Assembly: GCA_021325655.1 (NCBI GenBank)
Contig: JAJPGT010000100.1
Location: forward strand, 105,289-169,288
Length of the DNA: 64,000 bases
From: Pseudomonadota bacterium
GTDB taxonomy: Bacteria; Chloroflexota; UBA6077; JAJPGT01
Direction: 5' to 3'
Both the position numbers and the translations under genes were made by a program. Below, in pieces: positions 38,056 to 48,895 of the stretch. The notes below the pieces were generated by a model. The model saw only the letters and a list, made by a program, of their open reading frames with translations. It was not told the origin of the DNA and made no database searches. The number at the start of each line of letters is the position of its first letter. The first letter of the stretch is position 1.

Positions 38056-39087
38056 ATGACCCGAGTGCTGAGCGCGGTCGGCCGCCTGCCGGTGGAGGAG
38101 GCGACCGAGCTGCTGACACGGGCGGGAGTGGAGCTGCGCGAGGTGCGCTGCTCGCCCGCCACCCCGGCCGCGGAGCTGATCGGCCACCTGCGCGGCTGCG
38201 TCGCCGTGATCGCCGGCATGGAGCGGTACAGCGGCGAGGTCTTCGCCGCCGTGCCCGAGCTGCGGCACATCGCCCGCCTGGGGGTAGGGTACGACGCGGT
38301 GGACGTCGACGCCGCGACCGCGGCCGGCGTGCTCGTCAGCACCGTGCCCGGCACGCTCGACGCCGCGGTGGCGGACCTGACCTTCGCGCTGATCCTCGAC
38401 CTGGCCCGCCGGGTCTCGTTCCACGATCGGTCGGTCCGCCGCGGCGAGTGGAACCAGGTGCGCGGGGTGGACGTCTGGCGCAAGACGCTCGGGCTGGTTG
38501 GCCTGGGCCGGATCGGGCGGGCGGTGGCGACCCGGGCCAAGGGGTTCGAGATGCGCTTGCTGGCATACGAGCCCTACCCCGATCTCGCCTTCGTCCAGGA
38601 GCACGGCGTCGAGCTGGTCTCCCTGGAGGAGCTCCTGCGCCAGAGCGACTTCGTCTCGCTGCACCTCCCGCTGTCGGCCGCTACAGTCAAGTTCCTCAAT
38701 GCGGAGCGGCTGGCGCTGATGAAGCCAACCGCCTACCTGATCAACACTGCCCGGGGCGGGCTGGTGGACGAGGACGCGCTGGAGGCGGCGCTGCGGGAGG
38801 GACGCATCGCCGGCGCGGGCCTGGACGTGCGCGCCGTCGAGCCGCCGCGAGACAACCGCTTCGCCCAGTTCGACACGGTGGTGCTCACCCCCCACATCGC
38901 CTCCAACACTGCCGAGACGCGGCGGGCGATGGCGCTAATGGCCGTCGACAACGTGCTGCGAGTGCTCCGCGGCGAGCGCCCTCATGGTCTGGTCAACCCC
39001 GAGGCGTGGGAGCGGGCGGCAGCAGCCGAGGCGCAACGCTCACAGCGTCCGGCTCGGAGGCGCTCGCCGCGCCCGAGCGCCTGCTGA
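38056..39087 (+). CDS. D-2-hydroxyacid dehydrogenase (phosphoglycerate dehydrogenase-like)
   Basis: KTLGLVGLGRIGRAVATRAKGFEM, YLINTARGGLVDEDALEAALREGRIAGAGLDV, LTPHIASNTAETR. Confidence 0.93.
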   Translation: MTRVLSAVGRLPVEEATELLTRAGVELREVRCSPATPAAELIGHLRGCVAVIAGMERYSGEVFAAVPELRHIARLGVGYDAVDVDAATAAGVLVSTVPGTLDAAVADLTFALILDLARRVSFHDRSVRRGEWNQVRGVDVWRKTLGLVGLGRIGRAVATRAKGFEMRLLAYEPYPDLAFVQEHGVELVSLEELLRQSDFVSLHLPLSAATVKFLNAERLALMKPTAYLINTARGGLVDEDALEAALREGRIAGAGLDVRAVEPPRDNRFAQFDTVVLTPHIASNTAETRRAMALMAVDNVLRVLRGERPHGLVNPEAWERAAAAEAQRSQRPARRRSPRPSAC

Positions 39088-39153
39088 GGGGCGGAGCGCT
39101 GGACCGATCTCCAGGAGCCGCTCCCACGCGGCGCGGGGCCGCGGCTGATCCGG

Positions 39154-40245
39154 TTACCCGCTTCGTAGCGGCGAAGCGGGTCCCAGCAAGCGTTCCTCGG
39201 CCTGGTCGAGCATCGCCAGGGTGCGGCTGACCGCGTCGGGCTCCTCGCCGGGGACGGATGGATCGTCGTCCACTGGCCGGGACGGCGCCCGGCCGGTCAG
39301 CTCGGAGAGCAGCACCGCCCAGCAGCGCGCCGCCGCCTCCGGATGGTAGCCGCCGCCGCTGAAGACGAGCAGCCGGCCGCCACAGTGGCGGTGCGCCACA
39401 CGGTGCGCCAGCGCGGCGATCGCCTGGTAGGAGCGGGTGGTGAGCCGCAGGCCGACGAGCGGGTCGAGCGCGTGCGCGTCGACCCCATACTGGAGCAGCA
39501 GGATATCCGGGCGATAGAGGTTCAGCGCCGGTTCGACGATGCGCTCCAGCACCGCGCGGTAGGCCCGGTCGCCCGCGCCACGCGGCAGCGGCAGGTTGAG
39601 GTGGTAGCCCGCGCCCGGGCCGCTGCCGATCTCCTCCAGGCTCCCGGTCCGGGGGAAGAAGCGGCCGTCGTACTGATGGATAGAGAGCGTCAGGATCGGC
39701 TCTTCGCTCAGCAGCTCCTGCGTCCCGTCGCCGTGGTGGCCGTCCACGTCCAGCACCGCCGGGCGGCGGAAGCCATACCGGTGCTGCAGGCGACGCAGCG
39801 CCAGGACGACGTCGTTGACCGGGCAGAAACCGGCGGCACGATCCCGCCGGGCGTGGTGGAGCCCGCCGGCCGGGTTGAAGGCATGGGCGACGACGCCGCG
39901 GCCCACCAGGTCGGCCATCGCCAGCGAGCCGCCGGCCACCAGGCGCGCCCGGCGATAGACGCCACGCCAGGCGGGGGTATCGCCGTAGTCGAGAACCCCA
40001 CTCCCGGCGCGGTCGGCGGCCAGGAGCTGGTCCAGATAGGCGGCACTGTGGACCGCCAGCAGCTCCCGACGCCGGGCCGGCGCCGGCCGGTGGACGTGGA
40101 GCGCGTCCAGCAGACCCGTGTCGCGCAGCAGGGCGTAGCCGAGCGCGTAACGGGGCCAGCTCCGCTGAATCGGGGAGAAGCCGCGGCCTGCGAAGCCCTC
40201 GTGCCAGATCAGCGCGGTGCCGGAAGATCCCCCGCAGCTAGCCAT
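39154..40245 (-). CDS. Histone deacetylase / AcuC-like superfamily protein
   Basis: NPAGGLHHARRDRAAGFCPVNDVVLAL, VLDVDGHHGDGTQELL, LSIHQYDGRFFPRTG, LLLQYGVDAHALDPL, VFSGGGYHPEA. Confidence 0.9.
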   Translation of the reverse strand: MASCGGSSGTALIWHEGFAGRGFSPIQRSWPRYALGYALLRDTGLLDALHVHRPAPARRRELLAVHSAAYLDQLLAADRAGSGVLDYGDTPAWRGVYRRARLVAGGSLAMADLVGRGVVAHAFNPAGGLHHARRDRAAGFCPVNDVVLALRRLQHRYGFRRPAVLDVDGHHGDGTQELLSEEPILTLSIHQYDGRFFPRTGSLEEIGSGPGAGYHLNLPLPRGAGDRAYRAVLERIVEPALNLYRPDILLLQYGVDAHALDPLVGLRLTTRSYQAIAALAHRVAHRHCGGRLLVFSGGGYHPEAAARCWAVLLSELTGRAPSRPVDDDPSVPGEEPDAVSRTLAMLDQAEERLLGPASPLRSG

Positions 40246-40645
40246 CGATCAGCGGGTGAAAGTCCTTGTCGTCCGCCGCAGCGAGATGCTCGCCGTTGAG
40301 CGACAGGTAGCCCTCCAGCGTGGAGGAGGCGTCCTCTGCGGCGACGGTCAGCGTCCGCAGCTCGCCCTTCAGCTCGCGCGCCAGTGCGGCGAGCTCGCTG
40401 CGGTCGGCGTGCTTCTCGGCAATCACCAGGTCGCCCTGGAGCCTCAGCCGCCAGCCGCGCCCAGCCAGGCGATCCGCCAACTGGATCGCCCGTGCCAGGT
40501 GCTCGCCCCAGCGTCGCAGCACCCGCAGCGCGAAGGCGTCTTCGGCAACGTCGCGCGCCTCGCTCCAGGCATCTTGCGGCAGCGGCGAGAAGGACAGCAC
40601 CAGCCGCTCCCGCGTCGGCCTCTGGTCTCCCTGCTCGGGCTCCAT
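40238..40645 (-). CDS. Small hypothetical protein
   Basis: MEPEQGDQRPTRERLVLSFSPLPQDAWSEARDVAEDAFALRVLRRWGEHLARAIQLADRLAGRGWRLRLQGDLVIAEK...; overlaps 3' with HDAC-like start. Confidence 0.6.
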   Translation of the reverse strand: MEPEQGDQRPTRERLVLSFSPLPQDAWSEARDVAEDAFALRVLRRWGEHLARAIQLADRLAGRGWRLRLQGDLVIAEKHADRSELAALARELKGELRTLTVAAEDASSTLEGYLSLNGEHLAAADDKDFHPLIDG

Positions 40646-40722
40646 ATGCTCCGGATAGTAGCCCGGCCGATCCGCCCCGGCAACGCCGAACGGACCGAGC
40701 GATCCGCTATCCTGCAACGTCG

Positions 40723-41625
40723 ATGCTCGATCTCTCTATTGTCATTGTCAACTACAACACCCGCGACCGGCTGCTCGAGTGCCTCGCCTCGCTCCAGGCG
40801 GACGGCATGCCCGCCGAGAACGGCTCTCCCTCCTCCGAGGTTTTCGTAGTGGACAACGCCTCCCAGGATGGCAGCGCCGACGCGGTCGCCGCCGCCTTTC
40901 CCCAAGTCACGCTGCTGCGAGCACCCCGCAACGGCGGCTACGCCTTTGGGAACAACCTGGCGCTGCGGCGAGCCCGGGGCCGCTACAACCTGCTCCTCAA
41001 TCCCGATACACTGGTGCCGCCGGGCGCGCTCGCCACGCTCGTGCGCTACATGGACGAGCATCCAGAGGTCGGGATCTGCGGGCCGCGGCTCGTGCGGCCC
41101 GACGGCTCGCTGGACCTCGCCTGCCGGCGGAGCTTTCCCACCCTTGCCATTGCGTTCTATCGCCTCGTCGGGCTCAGCCGGCTGTTCCCGCGCAGCCGCC
41201 GCTTCGGACGCTACAATCTCACCTACCTGGACCCGAGCCAGGAGGCGGAGGTCGATAGCGTGGTCGGCGCCTGCATGCTGGTGCGGCGCGCCGCCATCGA
41301 CCAGGTGGGGTTGCTGGACGAGACGTTCTTCCTGTACGGGGAGGACCTGGACTGGGCGTTTCGCATCCGGCAGCGCGGCTGGAAGGTGCAGTACGTCCCG
41401 CAGGCCACGGTGATCCACCATAAGGGCGAGGCGAGCCGGCAGCAGAGCACCGCGATGACCCTGGCCTTTTACGACGCGATGCGCATCTTCTACCACAAGC
41501 ACTACGCGCACCGGTTCCCGCGCGCACTCAATGCGCTGGTTGAGGCGGCGATCTGGGCCCGCTGCGCGGTGTCGCTCCTGAAGAACGCGCTGCGTCCGCC
41601 AGCCAGGCGCCGGGTGGGAACCTGA
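40723..41625 (+). CDS. Glycosyltransferase family 2 (rhamnosyltransferase-like)
   Basis: LSIVIVNYNTRDRLLECLASLQ, VFVVDNASQDGSADAV, NGGYAFGNNLALRRARGRYNLLLNPDT, DETFFLYGEDLDWAFRIRQRGW. Confidence 0.93.
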   Translation: MLDLSIVIVNYNTRDRLLECLASLQADGMPAENGSPSSEVFVVDNASQDGSADAVAAAFPQVTLLRAPRNGGYAFGNNLALRRARGRYNLLLNPDTLVPPGALATLVRYMDEHPEVGICGPRLVRPDGSLDLACRRSFPTLAIAFYRLVGLSRLFPRSRRFGRYNLTYLDPSQEAEVDSVVGACMLVRRAAIDQVGLLDETFFLYGEDLDWAFRIRQRGWKVQYVPQATVIHHKGEASRQQSTAMTLAFYDAMRIFYHKHYAHRFPRALNALVEAAIWARCAVSLLKNALRPPARRRVGT

Positions 41626-41627
41626 CC

Positions 41628-43031
41628 ATGCGACGCCCCAGACCGCTCACGCTGCTGCACGCGCTGGGCATGGCCCTCTCGGACGCGGTCGCCTTTGGCG
41701 TGGCGATGCGGCTGGCCTATGCGCTGCGCCTGTGGAACGATCCGTACGCCGCGGCGGTGGTCGGCCCCTTCGAGCGGCTCAGCCAGTCCCTGCTGATCTA
41801 CACCGCCGCGGTGCTGCTCGTCTTCTTCCTCGAGCGGCTGTACCTGCCCCGGCGTGGCAGCTCGCGAGTGGACATCCTGTTCGGTCTCCTGGTCGGCTTG
41901 TCCAAGGCGATGGTGGTCGGGCTGGCCCTCAGCGCGTTCCTCCAGGTCTCGCCCACCCCGCCCCGGCTGATGCTGCTGTACTGGTGGCTGCTCGGGACGC
42001 TGGTCCTGTGGCTGGGGCGGCTGGTGCTCGACGGGGCGGTGCGCTGGGTGCGGTCGCGCGGACTGGACGCCGAGCGAGTGCTCATTGTCGGCGCCGGCGA
42101 GCCCGGGAAGATCGTGCTGGAGAAGATCCGCGCCCAGCCGAGCCTGGGCTATCGGGTGGTCGGCTTCGTCGACGACGACCCTGCGCCGCTCGCCACCTCC
42201 CAGCCGCTGCTGGGCAAGCTGAGCGACATCGACCGGCTCATCCAGCAGCATGGCATTGGCGAGGTGATCATCGCCCAGCCGGGGCTGACCCACCAGCAGA
42301 CGCTGGACATCGCCTCAACCTGCGCGCGCGATCGCGTCAGCGTCAAGCTCGTCCCAGATGTCCTTCAGATTATGTCAACAGAGGTAACGACGAGCGACCT
42401 GACCGGGCTGCCGCTGATGCGGGTGCGGGACGTCGCCCTGCACGGCTGGAATCTGGCGTTGAAGCGGACGATGGACATCGTGGTCAGCGCGACGCTGCTC
42501 GTGCTGCTCTCCCCGCTGCTCCTGCTCCTGGCGCTGCTGGTCAAGCTGACCTCGCCCGATGGGCCGGTGTTCTACACCCAGGAGCGGGTCGGCCTGGACG
42601 GACGGCCGTTCCAACTCATCAAGTTCCGCTCCATGCGCCCTGATGCCGAGGCGCTGAGCGGGCCGATCTGGGCGCGGCCCGGCGACGAGCGGCGCACCGG
42701 CCTGGGCGCGTTCATGCGCCGGCTCAGCCTGGACGAGCTACCCCAACTCGTTAATGTGCTTGTTGGGGAGATGAGCCTGGTGGGACCGCGCCCCGAGCGC
42801 CCGCACTTCGTCGAGCAGTTCAAGCGGGTGATTCCGCGCTACAGCGAGCGCCACAACGAAAAGGCCGGCATGACCGGCTGGGCGCAGATCAACGACTTGC
42901 GCGGCCAGACCTCGATCGACGAGCGGACCAAGTACGACATCTTCTACGTGGAGCACTGGTCGCTCGCGTTCGACGTGAAGATCCTGCTGGAAACGATCGG
43001 CGCCGTCCTCAAGGATCGCAACGCCTACTAG
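41628..43031 (+). CDS. Polyprenyl glycosylphosphotransferase (undecaprenyl-P sugar transferase)
   Basis: KRTMDIVVSATLLVLLSPLLLLLALLVKLTSPDGPVFYTQERVGLDGRPFQLIKFRSMRPDAE...MRRLSLDELPQLVNVLVGEMSLVGPRPERPHFV. Confidence 0.95.
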   Translation: MRRPRPLTLLHALGMALSDAVAFGVAMRLAYALRLWNDPYAAAVVGPFERLSQSLLIYTAAVLLVFFLERLYLPRRGSSRVDILFGLLVGLSKAMVVGLALSAFLQVSPTPPRLMLLYWWLLGTLVLWLGRLVLDGAVRWVRSRGLDAERVLIVGAGEPGKIVLEKIRAQPSLGYRVVGFVDDDPAPLATSQPLLGKLSDIDRLIQQHGIGEVIIAQPGLTHQQTLDIASTCARDRVSVKLVPDVLQIMSTEVTTSDLTGLPLMRVRDVALHGWNLALKRTMDIVVSATLLVLLSPLLLLLALLVKLTSPDGPVFYTQERVGLDGRPFQLIKFRSMRPDAEALSGPIWARPGDERRTGLGAFMRRLSLDELPQLVNVLVGEMSLVGPRPERPHFVEQFKRVIPRYSERHNEKAGMTGWAQINDLRGQTSIDERTKYDIFYVEHWSLAFDVKILLETIGAVLKDRNAY

Positions 43032-43038
43032 CCTGGCT

Positions 43039-43064
43039 GGGGGCGCTGCTCGGGCAGCGCCCCC
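43039..43064 (+). terminator. Hairpin downstream of the sugar-transferase operon
   Basis: GGGGGCGCTGC-TCGG-GCAGCGCCCCC, 11-bp stem starting 8 nt after the stop; no U-tract. Confidence 0.6.
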
Positions 43065-43120
43065 CACATTGGAACCCCAGCACGGCGCAGCGTTCCAGGT
43101 AGCCACGGCGCTGCCCTCGG

Positions 43121-43170
43121 TATACTTGAGCGTGATCGATCCGTCCGGGGCTGGCCACTCGGCCAGCCCC
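43121..43170 (+). promoter_or_regulatory. Putative promoter -10 (TATACT, 43121-43126) plus perfect hairpin (43147-43170) upstream of pth
   Basis: GGGGCTGGCC-ACTC-GGCCAGCCCC read directly; ends 1 nt before the TTG at 43172. Confidence 0.5.
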
Positions 43171-43171
43171 T

Positions 43172-43747
43172 TTGAGTGTTGCTCCCGTGAAGCTGATTGT
43201 CGGCCTGGGCAATCCCGGCCGTGAATACGCCGACACCCGCCACAACGTCGGGTTCTGGGCGGTGGATCTGCTCGCCGAGCGGCACGGGCTGCGCTTCAAC
43301 CAGAAGCGCGCCCGCAGCCAGGTGGCGAGCGGGGAGCTGCTTGGCGCCCGGATGACGCTGGCGAAGCCGATGACCTATATGAACCTGAGCGGCGAGGCGG
43401 TGCGGCAGCTCCTCCAGGAGCTCGGGGTGCGCCCGGAGGAGCTGCTGGTGATCTACGACGACGTCGATCTGCCGCTGGGCAAGCTCCGGCTGCGTCGCTC
43501 GGGCAGCCCGGGGACGCACAACGGGATGCGCAATATCGTGCTGTGCCTCGGCACGGAAAGCTTTCCGCGCCTGCGCATCGGCATCGGCCAGCCGCCGGAA
43601 GGGGTCGACGTGAGCGACTATGTGCTGTCGCCGTTCCCGCGGGATCAGCTCGAGCAGGCGCACGAGTCGGTGGCGCGCGCCGCGGATGCGGTGGAGTGCC
43701 TGCTCGAGCATGGCTGGACCAGGGCGATGACGGAGTACAACCGGTGA
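43172..43747 (+). CDS. pth: Peptidyl-tRNA hydrolase (start could be GTG at 43187)
   Basis: KLIVGLGNPGREYADTRHNVGFWAVDLLAE, AKPMTYMNLSGEAV, VIYDDVDLPLGKLRLRRSGSPGTHNGMRNI. Confidence 0.95.
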   Translation: MSVAPVKLIVGLGNPGREYADTRHNVGFWAVDLLAERHGLRFNQKRARSQVASGELLGARMTLAKPMTYMNLSGEAVRQLLQELGVRPEELLVIYDDVDLPLGKLRLRRSGSPGTHNGMRNIVLCLGTESFPRLRIGIGQPPEGVDVSDYVLSPFPRDQLEQAHESVARAADAVECLLEHGWTRAMTEYNR

Positions 43748-46700
43748 GGCTCCAGGCGCTGCTGCGTCCACTGCTGCACGATCCGGGGCTGGCGCGGGCG
43801 CTGGACGCTGAGGGCCCGCTCTCCGTCGCGGATGTCGCCAAGCCGGCGCTGCTGGCAGCGCTGCACCAGCACCTGGGCCGGCCGCTGCTGGTGGTGGCCG
43901 CACGGCCGGCAGAGGCGCGGCGCTACGCCGATGAGATCGCGCTCTGGTCGGTGCGGCCGAACCAGGTGCTGCTGTTCCCGGAGCCGGACGCGCTGCCGTA
44001 CGAGTCGCTCCCGGAGAACCCGGAGACCACTGCCGAGCGGCTGGGCGTGCTGGTGGCGCTGTCATCCAGCGCCGCCCGGCCGCTGGTGGTCTGCTGTGTC
44101 CGAGCGCTGATGGATCGGCTAGCGCCAGCCGAGCGCTTTCGCGGCGCCCTCCACGTGCTGCGGGTCGGCGACCGCGTCGCCCCGGGCGCGCTACTGGAGC
44201 GCTGGCTCGCGCTGGGCTACGAGCCGAGCCCGGTGGTAGATGGCCCTGGGCAGATCGCCCGCCGCGGCGGGATCCTGGACATCTTCCCGCCCGCCGCCAG
44301 CATCGACGGCCGCCCGGCCGCCCCGTACCGGATCGAGTTCTTCGGCGACGAGGTCGACTCTATCCGGCTGTTCGACCCGGCGACGCAGCGCTCGCTCCAG
44401 CGGGTGGAGCAGGTAGAGATCTCCGCCGCCCACGACCATGCCTCCGCCACCGCCGGCAGCTCCTGCCTGCTCGACTACCTGCCGTCCAGCGCGCTTGTCG
44501 TGCTGGACGAGCCGGAGCGCCTGGAGGAGGTCGCCCGCGACCTGGAGCGGCAGGCGGAGGAGCTGCGTGCGCACCTCACCACCCGGGCGGCCCCGGACGC
44601 GGAGCGGCCGTACTTCGCCTGGGGCGAGCTGCAGCAGGCGCTGCTGGACGTTGCCTGCCGCGAGCTGATCCACGACCCGGACCGCGAGACGCTGCCCTTC
44701 ACCCATCTGCCTACCTACGGCGGGCGCCTCAAGGTGTTCCTGGACGAGCTGCTGGCGGCGCGCGAGCGCGCGGAGCTGATCCAGGTGATCGTCTCCCAGC
44801 AGACGGCGCGGCTCGACGAGCTGCTGCGCGAGCGGGGCGTGTTCGCGCCGCTGGTCGACGACCTGGCCACGCTCGACCTGGCGCGGCAGCGGCTGGTGCT
44901 GGTCCACGGCTCGCTGGAGGCTGGCTTCGCCGCCCCTGCGCTTGGCTTCGCGCTGCTCACCGACGCGGAGATCTTCGGCTGGAGCAAGCCGCGCCGAGTC
45001 GTTCGCCGCCGCCGGGCGGCTGCCCGCGCCACGTTCCTCGCCGACCTGGAGCCCGGGGACTGGGTGGTGCACGTCGACCACGGCATCGGCCGATTCCAGG
45101 GCCTGGTGCGCTCGGGGGAGAACGGCGAGGAGCGTGAATTCCTGCTGCTCGAATATGCGGCGGGCGACCGGCTGTACGTTCCGGTCGACCAGGCAGACCG
45201 GGTGACGCGATATGTTGGCGCTGGCGACTACACCCCGCAGCCGACCCGGCTGGGCACCAGCGACTGGGCGCGCGCCAAGCAGCGGGTGCGCCGCGCGGTG
45301 CGCGACATCGCCCGCGACCTGATTGAACTGTACGCCGCCCGCGCAGCGGTGCGCCGCCCGCCCTACTCGCCCGATACTTCCTGGCAGCTCGAGCTGGAGG
45401 CGGCGTTCCCCTACGTCGAGACCCCCGACCAGGTGCGGGCGATCGAAGCGGTGAAGGACGACATGCAGGGTGAGCGGCCAATGGACCGCCTGCTCGTCGG
45501 CGACGTCGGCTACGGCAAGACCGAGGTCGCCATCCGCGCCGCCTTCAAGGCGGTCAGCGACGGCCGGCAGGTGGCGGTGCTCGTCCCGACCACGGTGCTG
45601 GCGCAGCAGCACTTCACCACCTTCCGCGAGCGGCTCTCGGCCTTCCCGGTTCGAGTCGAGATGCTGTCGCGGTTCCTGAGCGAGCGGGAGCAGCGGGAGG
45701 TGCTCGAAGGGCTCAAGAGCGGCGCAGTGGACATCTGCATCGGGACACACCGGCTTATCCAGAAGGACGTCGCCTTCAAGAACCTGGGCCTGGTGATCAT
45801 CGACGAGGAGCAGCGCTTCGGGGTGGCCCACAAGGAGCGGCTGAAGCAGCTTCGCCGCGAGGTGGACGTGCTCACCATGACCGCGACTCCGATCCCGCGC
45901 ACACTGCACATGTCGCTGGTCGGCGTGCGCGACATGAGCACGATCGACACCGCCCCGGAGGAGCGGCTGCCGATCCGCACCTACCTCGGCCGCTACGACG
46001 AGGAGCTGGTGCGGGAGGCGATCCTGCGCGAGCTCGATCGCGGCGGGCAGGTCTACTTCGTCCACAACCGGGTGGAGGGGATCGAGAGCGTCGCCGCACG
46101 CCTGGCCCGGCTCGTCCCGGAGGCGCGGATCGCCGTCGGCCACGGGCAGATGCCGGAGGACCAGCTCGAGCAGGTCATGCTCCGCTTCGCCGCCGGAGAG
46201 ACCGACCTGCTCGTCTGCACCACCATCATCGAGTCCGGGCTGGACATCCCGAACGTCAACACCATCATTATCAACAACGCCCATCGCTTCGGCCTCTCCC
46301 AGCTCTACCAGCTCCGCGGCCGAGTGGGCCGGGGCGCGGCGCGCGCCTACGCCTACCTGCTCTGGCCGCGCGAGGCGGTGCTTACCGAGGAGGCGGAGAA
46401 GCGACTGCGAACGATCTTCGAGGCGACCGAGCTGGGAGCCGGCTTCCGCATCGCGATGAAGGACCTGGAGATCCGCGGTGCCGGCAACCTGCTCGGCGCC
46501 GAGCAGCACGGCAATATCAGCGCCGTCGGCTTCGAGCTGTACACCCAGCTCCTGGGCGAGGCGGTGCAGCAGCTCAAGGCGGTGCGCGAGGGACAGCCCG
46601 TGGTCGCTGCGCCAGATATCAGCACTGCGGTCGACCTGCCGCTCAGCGCGCTGATCCCGCCCGACTACGTCCAGGACGCCGCCGCCCGGCTGAACCTCTA

Positions 46701-47073
46701 CCAGCGACTGGCGGCCTGCCGCGAGCCGGCGGCGCTGGCGCCGCTGGTCGAGGAGCTGGAGGACCGCTTCGGGCCGCTGCCCGAGGCGGTGCAGAACCTG
46801 GTGTACGTCGCCAGCCTGCGGCTCCGCGCCGCTCAGGCGGGCGTGGCCGAGATCGCGGCGCAGGACGGCGAGATCGTCATCCGCTTCCGCGGGGCGCCGC
46901 CGCTGAGCGGCCGCCTGCTCAGCCGCCAGCTCGGGGTGCCGGTGAAGGAGGGCTCCAACCAGCTCCGCTTCCCGCGTGGCAAGGGGCAGGGCTGGCTCGC
47001 CACCCTGGACGCGCTCGTCGAGCGCCTGCGGGAGCCCGCTGCGCCCTCGGTCGCCGTCCCGGCCCTGCGGTGA
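43744..47073 (+). CDS. mfd: Transcription-repair coupling factor Mfd
   Basis: [121 protein letters not shown] start overlaps pth stop. Confidence 0.97.
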   Translation: MRLQALLRPLLHDPGLARALDAEGPLSVADVAKPALLAALHQHLGRPLLVVAARPAEARRYADEIALWSVRPNQVLLFPEPDALPYESLPENPETTAERLGVLVALSSSAARPLVVCCVRALMDRLAPAERFRGALHVLRVGDRVAPGALLERWLALGYEPSPVVDGPGQIARRGGILDIFPPAASIDGRPAAPYRIEFFGDEVDSIRLFDPATQRSLQRVEQVEISAAHDHASATAGSSCLLDYLPSSALVVLDEPERLEEVARDLERQAEELRAHLTTRAAPDAERPYFAWGELQQALLDVACRELIHDPDRETLPFTHLPTYGGRLKVFLDELLAARERAELIQVIVSQQTARLDELLRERGVFAPLVDDLATLDLARQRLVLVHGSLEAGFAAPALGFALLTDAEIFGWSKPRRVVRRRRAAARATFLADLEPGDWVVHVDHGIGRFQGLVRSGENGEEREFLLLEYAAGDRLYVPVDQADRVTRYVGAGDYTPQPTRLGTSDWARAKQRVRRAVRDIARDLIELYAARAAVRRPPYSPDTSWQLELEAAFPYVETPDQVRAIEAVKDDMQGERPMDRLLVGDVGYGKTEVAIRAAFKAVSDGRQVAVLVPTTVLAQQHFTTFRERLSAFPVRVEMLSRFLSEREQREVLEGLKSGAVDICIGTHRLIQKDVAFKNLGLVIIDEEQRFGVAHKERLKQLRREVDVLTMTATPIPRTLHMSLVGVRDMSTIDTAPEERLPIRTYLGRYDEELVREAILRELDRGGQVYFVHNRVEGIESVAARLARLVPEARIAVGHGQMPEDQLEQVMLRFAAGETDLLVCTTIIESGLDIPNVNTIIINNAHRFGLSQLYQLRGRVGRGAARAYAYLLWPREAVLTEEAEKRLRTIFEATELGAGFRIAMKDLEIRGAGNLLGAEQHGNISAVGFELYTQLLGEAVQQLKAVREGQPVVAAPDISTAVDLPLSALIPPDYVQDAAARLNLYQRLAACREPAALAPLVEELEDRFGPLPEAVQNLVYVASLRLRAAQAGVAEIAAQDGEIVIRFRGAPPLSGRLLSRQLGVPVKEGSNQLRFPRGKGQGWLATLDALVERLREPAAPSVAVPALR

Positions 47074-47635
47074 TCGCCGCCGACCCGATCCGCCCCTCGG
47101 CGCCTAGGTCCGCGCTCAGCACAGCGCGGAGCGGCAGACTCGCCCGCGCCGCCGTGAGCAGCAGCCAGAGCATCTCCCACTGGAACGCCAACACCAGCAC
47201 CGCCACCACCCCGAGTCCTACCAGCGACAGCCCCAGCCGGGGCGGTGGCCGCGACGACGCCAGAAACAGCCCGCTCCCCGGCGCCCCGATCAGCACCATC
47301 GAGCCTGTAACGCTCGGCTCGATGAGCAGCCGGGCTGCACAGCGGGACGCGGCGCCCGCTGTCGAGCGTGATCACTGCCCCGCCCGGTGCTGGAGACAGT
47401 CGAGCGCGGGGAGGCCAAGAGTTAGCAGCCGCGCCTCCAGCGCCAGGAACGCTCCCGCCCCGCGCGCCAGGCCACACCCCACCAGATCTCATCCGTGCAC
47501 CGGGTCCTCCCGCGCCTCGCGAACTGGCTCCTGTTCAACGCCATGGCGCCGCAGCCCTGATCAGGCAGTGCAACCCCCAGCCTCGCACCCACCAGCAGAG
47601 CAGTGCGCTGGCACAGACGCGGGATGTGGCGAGGA

Positions 47636-48895
47636 TTACGTTCCGCGGAGGTCGGGACGGGGGCTTGTCGGCTCGGCCTCCCAGCGCTCCACGTGGCCGC
47701 CCTTCTTGAGCGCGCGCAGCGTCTCCAGGTGCGCCCACACCAGCGGCCCGCCGAGCGCCACCGGCGAAGTCTCTTCCACCGCTAGCTCGGCGTCCTGCAG
47801 CACAGCCAGGGCGCGGGCGCGGGCCTCCGCCAGGAGCGGCGGCTCGGAGGGCGGGGCCTGCTCCAGCTCGCGGCGCTGCTCCCGTCCGTAGCGGTGCAGC
47901 ACGCTGGCGGGAACGAGGGCCTCCGGGAGCGCGCCGTCCCGCATGACGCTGAATAGCCAGTGCAGCACTGTCTCGGCGCGGTCCTTGTTGCCGGCATCGA
48001 AGTGGAACTGCGCCATCCAAGCGGTGAACAGCGGCCGCGGTCCTGGTAGCTCGGCCCGCTCGGCGGGCGAGTAGGGCAGAAAGCGGGCGTAGCCGCCGAT
48101 CTCGACGTTCCAGAGCGTGCGCTCGATCAGCTCCGCCGAGTTCATTACACCCCGCTCGGTCGGCGCCCAGAGGCCGAAGTACCAGGGCGCCATGAGCTGC
48201 ACGTCCGGGCGCGGGTCGGGTGCGCCGTTGCGGTCCAGTCGGCGGATGAAGCGGCCGTCCTGAGTCATGTACAGGCCGATGGAGCGCCGGATCAGCAGCC
48301 CGAGCCGGCGGAAACGCTCGCCGCCATACAGACGGTGGCAAACGGCGAATGCCGCCGCGTGGGCGCAGTTGTTCCACAGCTCGTAGCCCTCGCTCACCGT
48401 GGGGCCATGCAGCGAACTGGTCGTCTCGATCAAGTAGAGGTAAGGATTGAGGGTGCGCTCCACGGTGTAGCGCGCTGCATGCTCCACCGGCTCGCGGATC
48501 TGATCCGCGAAGCCCCGGTCGCCGGAGCCGCGAGCGTAGATCACCAGCGCCCAGACCGCCAGCGCGGTGACGTCCTCCGCCTGGCTATCACCGAGCGGCT
48601 CGCCATTCGGCTCGTAGCGCGCCGCCCAGGCGCCGGTGGGGAGCTGAATGCTGAGCAGGAAGCTGCAGAGCTGGCGCGCCCGGTCGAGCTCGCCCAGCTC
48701 GCTCAGCATGACGATAGAAGCGGCGAGGTCGCGCGTGGACACCAGCGGATACAGGCCGTCCCGCGGAGTCGCCAGCAGTGTCTCGCCACGCGTTCCTCGC
48801 GCCGTAGCGCGCTTGATGACCGCGCGCGAGGCATCCAGAAACCGGCTGATCTCCGCCGGGTCGATCGTGCTTGCCGCCATGCCCTCTCCGAGCAC
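47636..48895 (-). CDS. GH15-like alpha/alpha-toroid glycosidase-like protein
   Basis: ATPRDGLYPLVSTRDLAASIVMLSELGELDRARQLCSFLLSIQLPTGAWAARYEPNGEPLGDSQAEDVTALAVWALVIYA helical-hairpin pattern. Confidence 0.65.
   Translation of the reverse strand: MLGEGMAASTIDPAEISRFLDASRAVIKRATARGTRGETLLATPRDGLYPLVSTRDLAASIVMLSELGELDRARQLCSFLLSIQLPTGAWAARYEPNGEPLGDSQAEDVTALAVWALVIYARGSGDRGFADQIREPVEHAARYTVERTLNPYLYLIETTSSLHGPTVSEGYELWNNCAHAAAFAVCHRLYGGERFRRLGLLIRRSIGLYMTQDGRFIRRLDRNGAPDPRPDVQLMAPWYFGLWAPTERGVMNSAELIERTLWNVEIGGYARFLPYSPAERAELPGPRPLFTAWMAQFHFDAGNKDRAETVLHWLFSVMRDGALPEALVPASVLHRYGREQRRELEQAPPSEPPLLAEARARALAVLQDAELAVEETSPVALGGPLVWAHLETLRALKKGGHVERWEAEPTSPRPDLRGT

Noticed and set aside
44191-46509. 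772-aa minus-strand ORF
   Set aside because: Antisense to mfd; low-complexity composition typical of open frames opposite GC-rich genes.
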